Shown one piece after another: positions 58,371 to 64,000 of a stretch of DNA of 64,000 nt. The notes beneath the pieces were generated by a model. It saw only the letters and a list, made by a program, of their open reading frames with translations. It had not been told where the DNA came from and did not search any database. The DNA comes from Buddleja alternifolia. Lineage: Eukaryota; Streptophyta; Magnoliopsida; Lamiales; Scrophulariaceae. Both the position numbers and the translations under genes were made by a program. The stretch covers positions 16,482,569 to 16,546,568 of the forward strand of contig CM033395.1 of the NCBI GenBank assembly GCA_019426215.1. The letters are read 5' to 3'. The number at the start of each line of letters is the position of its first letter. Within the stretch, counting starts at the first letter, position 1.

Positions 58371-59402
58371 CTAATGTGCGAAAAGCGGTATTGGGAATGT
58401 CGTTTTTGTGGACTCGGATCTGAAAGTATCCCGAACCGAGATCAAGTTTGGAGAAAACTGTGGCGCCATGTAATTTGTCAAGAAGTTCGTCGACCGTCGG
58501 GATGGGAAATTTATCTTTAACAGTGACCGCAGTAAGGGCTCGATAGTCGACACAAAAGCGCCAGGAATTATCCTTTTTTTTTTTACGAGTAAAGCGGGGG
58601 AGGAGAAGAAGGGGCTTGTACTACAACGGATGGTGTCATTTTGAAGCATTTCGGCAACAAGCCTGGACATTTCAGATTTTTGAAAGTGCGGGTATCGGTA
58701 TGGACGGACGTTGACAGGTGGGGTGCCGGAATGGAGGTGGATACGATGGTCATGTGGACGGTGAGGGGGCAGGCCGCGGGGAATGGAAAAAACTTGGGAA
58801 TATTTGTCGAGGAGGGGCTGCAGAATCGGAGGAATTTGTTGTGGTGGGGAGTCGATTTGTTGGATGCTGTAAAGTTGGCTTAAACGGTTGCGTTGCATCC
58901 AATGGAACCAGCCAAAGGCGGGGCCAATGAGATAAAAGGAGATGAAATCGATTTTATCTTGGTCGGCGATATTGTGGAGGTTGAGATATCGTTCAGTTTG
59001 AGCGAGCCAGTCGAGTGGTGATGAGCCATCAAACTGGTTCAGTTCTATGCGAATCGGACGAGGAGTAAATGTGGTAATTGGAAGTGCAGGCTGGTTGAGA
59101 GGGATATGGCCAAGAATGGATCTTGTTTGGGCAGAAGAAGTGGTTGCTGGTGTGACGGGGGTGGGTTGTTCGGGTTGTTTTTGTAGGCGAGCGATGGAGA
59201 CGACGATATCATTCATGGATTTTGTGAGGGATGCGATGGAGGCGTGTGTGGATTCAGTGAGCGTTTGAATGGAAGTTTGTGTGTTGGCGGCAGATTGGAG
59301 AAGTTCGGCAATGGATGCGTCATGGCTAGCGGTGGTGGTTTGTAAATGGTTGACGATTTCTTGAATGGCGGAAACATCGTCGGCGGGTTTCCAACGAGTC
59401 AT
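58371..59402 (-). pseudogene. gypsy gag fused in frame to the reverse transcriptase start
   Basis: The likely start is ATG at 59402 (MTRWKPADDVSAIQEIVNHL), followed by a heptad-rich helix with repeated HASIA units and the retrotransposon gag motif FDGSSPLDWLAQTERYLN. After GWFHWMQRNRLSQLYSIQQ the frame runs without a stop into ILQPLLDKYSQVF, RGLPPHRPHDHRIHLHSG and RPYRYPHFQKSEMSRLVAEM, which belong to the RT N-terminus. The rest of gag, the zinc knuckle and the protease are therefore missing, with the frame preserved. A frameshift near 58590 (an A/T run) breaks the RT core afterwards. Confidence 0.85.
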
Positions 59403-59411
59403 GATAGATGG

Positions 59412-59426
59412 CAATGAAAGCACCAA
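59412..59426 (-). promoter_or_regulatory. Primer binding site candidate of the gypsy element
   Basis: Adjacent to the 5' LTR end, the minus strand reads TTGGTGCTTTCATTG. Its position is right for a PBS. I cannot assign the complementary tRNA with certainty. Confidence 0.5.
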
Positions 59427-59712
59427 TGATGCGTAGCCCTATTCGAGATGGGCAGTCTCCCAAGAATATCAGACGAAGGAGGAAGAAGAAAAATTTAGAG
59501 AGAAGATTTCGTTCATTAATATCCATAAAAAAAGAAATTGAATTACATCAAAGCTAGTCTAATATTCTTACTGCTGTCAAACTGAAAGGAAATAACCACT
59601 ACCCTATTTACATGGATTAAGCTTAGTGCCCATATCCTTAGGAACTGAATATTGAAAAACAACTGAAAGCAAAAGACCAAGTCATACTGCCTTTAGAGCA
59701 CGTAATCACTAA

Positions 59713-60612
59713 GGCCATCTCCAATGTATGGAGTTAAAATAATTTCAGTTTTATCTCTATTTTAATTCTGCTACAGTACATTAACTCTAATTTACTGCTC
59801 TATATTATGCTCTAAATCACTATTCATTATAATAATAATATTTTTGCACCTCATTTATACTATTTCTCGTATTTCACAAATACCCCAAATTTTATGTTTG
59901 TATTACATATTCATCCAAATAAATAATTTTTGAGAGTTTTAATAACAATAATATTAAAATTGAAATTTATTAAACTACTTCATTATTTTGTAAAGTATAA
60001 TTAAAAATTACTCAAGAATATAAAGATCGGATTTTTTCGTACATTTATATTTTACATAAAAAAACGTTCATATAAAATAAGCATACAAAACAAACATAAT
60101 ATTTGATCAATTAAAAATATTACAACATGATTGAAAAGGACTTGACAAAATTATTCACTATTGTCTTGTGCATTACCAAGTTACTCCCATAAATGCTCTA
60201 TTAATGCATTCCGAAGTTCAATATGAGCATCTCTGTTTTGTATTTGCCTATATCGATCAAGGAATTGTTGAAATCGGAGATCTTCATCTGGCGGATCAAC
60301 AACTAGAACTGGTGTTTCCTGCGCATCTGTAATTGGTGCATTGAAATCACGTCCATCCTCAATTATCATATTGTGCATGATAATACACGCAGTCATTATG
60401 TCATGTAGCACAAAACTTTGGGGGCTGAAATGACTAATTACAAAACTTTGGGGGTAAAAATGAAAGGAAAAAAAAGACAAAAAAGCAACAACAAAAAAAA
60501 GTAGCTCAGAGCTATTTTTAGCTCTAAGCTACAGTGCAGCGCTAAAAATAATGATGCACTGTTCCCCTGCGCTAAAATAGCGCAGGGGAATAGCTCTCCA
60601 TTGGAGAGGCTC
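59713..60612 (-). mobile_element. PIF/Harbinger element with transposase remnant
   Basis: The left end is GGCCATCTCCAATG and the reversed right end GAGCCTCTCCAATG. It is flanked by TAA (59710-59712) and TAT (60613-60615), one base from a perfect TWA duplication. It retains the last part of a transposase on the minus strand, so it is a 900-bp internal-deletion derivative of an autonomous element. A perfect CCCCTGCGCTA...TAGCGCAGGGG hairpin lies just inside the right end. Confidence 0.8.
60181..60480 (-). pseudogene. Harbinger-type transposase, C-terminal remnant
   Basis: The minus strand reads HDIMTACIIMHNMIIEDGRD, the C-terminal block of plant PIF/Harbinger transposase (the family annotated as plant transposon protein). 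It ends with YRQIQNRDAHIELRNALIEHLW and a stop at 60181. The first 25 or so residues of the open frame do not fit the family and are probably a junction artefact. The catalytic DDE part is absent. Confidence 0.85.
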
Positions 60613-60615
60613 TAT

Positions 60616-62698
60616 GGGAGTGTTTGCAAACTCTAAACAAAAGCACTTTTGAGCTTTTAGCTAAAAAAAAACAATTTTGTAATGTTTGCAAAATCCTGCT
60701 TTTGTTTCTGATTCTCTAAAATTAAGCTCCCAGAAGCCAAAAGTTCCAAGTTAGGTAGGAGGTGCTTCTAGGTGCTTTTTAAATTCCTGCAGTTAAAATA
60801 AAAATTTTATGACAATTTTATCCTTGAAAATATTTCCATATTCCCAAATTAATCCCTAAATCTTTTTTTAAAAAAACTAACGTTAAAATTCACAAAAGCA
60901 TCAGGAGAGCAGTATCTTAATGTAAAATTGTTCATGCATTTCCTAGGATTCCTACTTGATTTGTTGGAAATTAAATTAATTATATTTTAGTAGTTAGATA
61001 TTAATGAAATCAAAAGATATTTCAAGGCCATAAGTTCTAAAAATCCAAAACTCCCAACCTATCTTATATCATATACTGTTATTAAAAAATAATTAATTTT
61101 TATTGTTAAATTATTTTGATGTTTATAATATTTGTTAAAATGCTTATTGCAAGCCAATAAGGTCTAGAAAAACTTAAAAAGAAAGATAAATGAACTAAAA
61201 AAAATTGAATGTGAGCATGTGACAGTAGGGGGTGAGCATTGGTTTTGAAAAACCGCCCTAACCGACCGCACCGCACAGAACCGCACCGTTTTTTGTCAAA
61301 TTTCTAAGCAAACCGTGGTTTAAAATTTAAATGAAAACCGCATCGCCCTATGCGGTTTGGTTTCAAAATTAGTGTTAAAAAAATCGAACCGAACCGCCAC
61401 CGCCTATATATATATATATATGTATATTATTCTTTTTTAATTTGAACTTTTAATAGGTTTTACTCGTAATAGTATTCATATTTGTAGTTTTATTTAATAT
61501 TTGTTATTGAATTGATATGGTTATATCCTTTACAAGATTAATAATATATTCAATCAACATTTGTGCTTGAAACTTTTAGAGTGATAATATCTTATGATAT
61601 TTTAGTGTAATATTTTTTTTTATATAATAGACACTTGAAGATTTTTGATGAAAAAAAGTATTATAGATTATATTTATAACATTTGTTCTATTTAACTATC
61701 ACATTATTTGTAATAGCAATGTCGCGTTAGATTACCTATTGTTTTATAACTTTATAATATACTTTACAATATCCTTTTGCAGATTTTAGTGCCCAAATTT
61801 TAATAAACAAACAATTGCAACATGTCATTTTTTGTATTACTTGTTTATATACAAATTTCTTGTATTATTTTTTATGCAAGCTAGATGAAAACATTTTCTT
61901 ATAGATGAGTGTGTTCTTATTTGATAAAATATATATACATTAGTAAAATATGTACATATTATAATTATACTCGGTGTAAAACAAATATTTAAATTGATAT
62001 ACTAGTATTTTTTTTATATTCTAAACGTATGATACACTTATATATTAATATGTGATGACATTTGTGTTTTTTTTAATGATTCATGGAATTTAATCTTGAT
62101 AAATATTTTCTATACAAGTATTTTCTTAGTTATCAATTATCATTATCTTTTTATTAATTAGTTTAACAAAAAATATTGCAAACATTGTATGTTTATTTAG
62201 TTTTAAAATGTAAAAGATCTTGAAAAACCGCCAAACCGCACCGCACCGCACAAAATCGCATAATCGGTTTTGATTTACAAAACCACAATTTAAAATTTTA
62301 TTTCCTCCAAACCGCACTTGATAATTTTGTTTGAAATTAATAAAAAAAACCGCAAAATCGAACCGCGATCATCCCTATGTGACGGACACTTGTAGAATAT
62401 GTTGACTATCCTTTAAAATTCAATATTATTCCATAACTATATGTCTTTAGGGGTATTTTGTTAAAAAAAAAATAGTAAGAACATAATATGAAAAAAATAT
62501 GATTTTTATTTTATTTTAGGGGCAATATTGTACTTTCTGCAAAAAAATTAATTGATAATCACTTCTATTTGCAAACACTCACTGTAAACTTTTTTTACTT
62601 TCTGCTTGTCTTTGCAAATACTACCCACTTTTGCTTTTCAAGTGATTTTGCTTATTTATCAATTATCTAGAAGCAGTAAAGTTTGCAAACAATCCCTA
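60616..62698. mobile_element. Second PIF/Harbinger-type element in the same LTR
   Basis: The left end GGGAGTGTTTGCAAACTCTA and reversed right end GGGATTGTTTGCAAACTTTA are inverted repeats of Tourist type. The left border is the TAT shared with the neighbouring element and the right border is TAA (62699-62701). The AGCACTTTTGAG and TCACTTGAAAAG parts show weaker subterminal similarity. It has no coding frame. It contains a hAT-like element. Confidence 0.7.
61226..62377. mobile_element. hAT-like element nested in the second Harbinger element
   Basis: It begins TAGGGGGTGAGCATTGGTTT and ends ...GCGATCATCCCTA, that is TAGGGATGATCGC reversed, matching hAT-type termini TAGGGNTG. The flanking 8-mers TGTGACAG (61218-61225) and TGTGACGG (62378-62385) agree at seven of eight bases. 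Repeated CCGCACCG and AACCGAACCG units sit near both ends. It is non-coding. Confidence 0.8.
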
Positions 62699-62787
62699 AG
62701 TCTATTTGGCATGTGCTTCAAGCGTGTACTCTGACATGGCGCCGAGGTGGCAGTGGCCTCCGGAAGGTCTGGAGTTGTATCAAAGTC

Positions 62788-64000
62788 GTGCTGTAATTTT
62801 CGAAACTGGGGGCTTGGAAATCGCCGGATTTCGCGAGGCTGTTGGTAAATTGCAAAAAACGTCCGAATTACACGAAGGTAGCGTTAGACGCCACACTGAG
62901 TTTTGCCGGAAATCGGCCGATTGAATCGCCGTTGCTCGTAGCTGTAGGATGGCGCGAGATCGGGATTTACAGATCCGATCGAAAAACTGGTCGGAGCAGA
63001 TTTTCTGAACCGATAAGATGAATGCGAACTCGCCGGAAATCTTCCATGAAAATGTCTAAAAAAGGCTGCTGCAATTAAACGACGAGATCGTCATTTTTTG
63101 AGCTGCTATTGAATGCGGCGGACGGTGAATCAAACCCGCTTGGAGTTGGGCTGCTGTCGCCGCTCATATCACCGTCGGAAAATGGCCGCTTTTGCTATGT
63201 AAAACGGTCGCCGCATTGTTCCGAATCCGACAGCCACGAAATCGCTGTAGTGGGTCGCTTAGAGCGGCGCCATTGTCGCCAAACGGAGACGCCCAAAGAT
63301 GGCTGGTTTCAGTCACGAAAGTCGTCGGTTTTGAGTTTCGATTTAAGCCTTAAAGAGGCCAGAAAAATCGCGTCTTAACGCCGTTCCGGGAGTGGCGATT
63401 GCCGGAGAAGCATTGGTTGAAGGCGGCGGCGCTTGGTGCCGCAGCTTCGCCGGCGCGGCGCCGGCTGTGGCTTTGTCTGTAACTGCGCTTTGACGCTGGA
63501 GGAAGAAGATGCTGCTGCCAAGTTCAACAGCATTGGATATGTGGTTGGGCCAAGCCTACCACATAATTAAATCATGTGCTGGGCTTGGCCCAATGTGTAG
63601 GAAATACGCTTGGGCCTTTTAATTGGGTTGATTAATTTGGATTATGAACTAATGCCACCCAACTAAATTAAATTGGGTTGGACTCAAAACTTATTTTAAA
63701 TTAAATTGTCGGCCCATCGTACTGTTGGCCAATTATGTGGCAAAGTGATGGGCTGGGCTCAGTGAAGTGATAATTGGACTAATTTGGGGTCCAAATTTGA
63801 ATTAAATTGGGTTGGACTCAATTGACTAAATTAAATGAGATTTAATTTATAATAAGTCAAATTGGATTTAATTTGGTAATTGATTAAATTGGGTTTAATT
63901 ATTGGAGTTGTTAGCTCATGGAAATTAAATTGGATTTAGTTTCATTTTGATTAAATTAGTTTTAATCTTCTCATGGGAATTAAATTGGATTTAATTCCAA
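62788..64000. other. Pre-insertion flank; no gene recognised
   Basis: This is the continuation of the DNA left of 55873. GC-rich sequence with many CGCCG units (62820-63490) changes to AT-rich sequence with repeated AAATTGGGTTGGACTC and AATTAAATTGGATTTA motifs (63590-64000). Open frames are short and unconserved. Its texture suggests the untranslated or LTR part of another retroelement, but no terminus is visible. Confidence 0.45.

Larger units (their letters stand above)
55878..62782 (-). mobile_element. Ty3/gypsy element, TSD AAGTC, with nested insertions
   Basis: Minus-strand order: 5' LTR (62782-59427, interrupted), PBS region, gag fused to reverse transcriptase, RNase H, integrase and 3' LTR (56230-55878). 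LTRs begin TGATACAACTCC and end GGGCTACGCATCA. A perfect 5-bp duplication AAGTC lies at 55873-55877 and 62783-62787. The gag-to-protease part is internally deleted, and several stops are present, so it is non-autonomous or dead. Confidence 0.92.
59427..62782 (-). repeat. 5' LTR of the gypsy element, split by insertions
   Basis: The left part 59427-59712 and right part 62702-62782 join to give a sequence matching the 3' LTR. The differences are an extra 14-15 bases (AATATCAGACGAAGG at about 59465) and a few substitutions. The 2986-bp interruption (59713-62698) is flanked by TAA. Confidence 0.9.

Overview
The window is plant nuclear DNA, most likely from a eudicot. It is AT-rich and has no operon structure. 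It contains one intron-bearing AGC-type protein kinase gene of a plant-specific clade, surrounded by layer on layer of plant transposable elements: Ty1/copia and Ty3/gypsy LTR elements, an L1-type LINE, and PIF/Harbinger, Mutator-like and hAT DNA elements. The species cannot be named from sequence alone. I see no rRNA, tRNA, CRISPR array or bacterial-style gene.

Layout. 1-4160: decayed copia relic (RNase H remnant near 2.3-2.7 kb, LTR-like tail). 4161-8576: promoter side and the two-exon AGC VIII kinase (exons 5241-5977 and 7766-8576). Its 1.8-kb intron carries a Mutator-like MITE with a 9-bp target duplication. 9178-10880: solo copia LTR with 5-bp duplication. 10886-15905: truncated minus-strand copia (gag, zinc knuckle, protease, long leader, PBS, 1.85-kb 5' LTR). 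16288-21184: decayed LINE with ORF1, ORF2 and poly(A). 21235-21806: unassigned inverted-terminal element. 22713-24080: Mutator-like element holding a GC-rich filler (Pack-MULE candidate). 24617-25662: hAT-like element with a 123-bp MITE nested in it. 26057-31345: plus-strand copia without a 3' LTR. 31346-35070: minus-strand copia of the same LTR family as the solo LTR. 35071-36673: gypsy-type LTR. 36674-44718: 3' half of a SIRE/Maximus-like copia with a very long extra reading frame between pol and the 3' LTR. 45252-46556: five-copy tandem array of about 250 bp. 46562-51493: structurally complete young copia (132-bp LTRs, TSD CATGT). 51801-52048: possible orphan gene start. 52082-53562: a cluster of three MITE or foldback elements. 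53708-54199: 5'-truncated LINE. 55878-62782: a gypsy element (TSD AAGTC) whose 5' LTR holds two Harbinger elements inserted at one TAA site, one of which holds a hAT element. 62783-64000: pre-insertion flank with no recognised gene.

The only gene I would call functional is the kinase, which belongs to the plant AGC VIIIa group (D6PK/PINOID relatives) that phosphorylates auxin transporters at the plasma membrane. Every retroelement reading frame carries stops or frameshifts. The less ordinary content is the insertion stratigraphy, which target duplications resolve step by step, and the 4-kb extra frame of the SIRE-like element, which has a coiled-coil region, an NLS-like stretch and a promoter-like upstream region.
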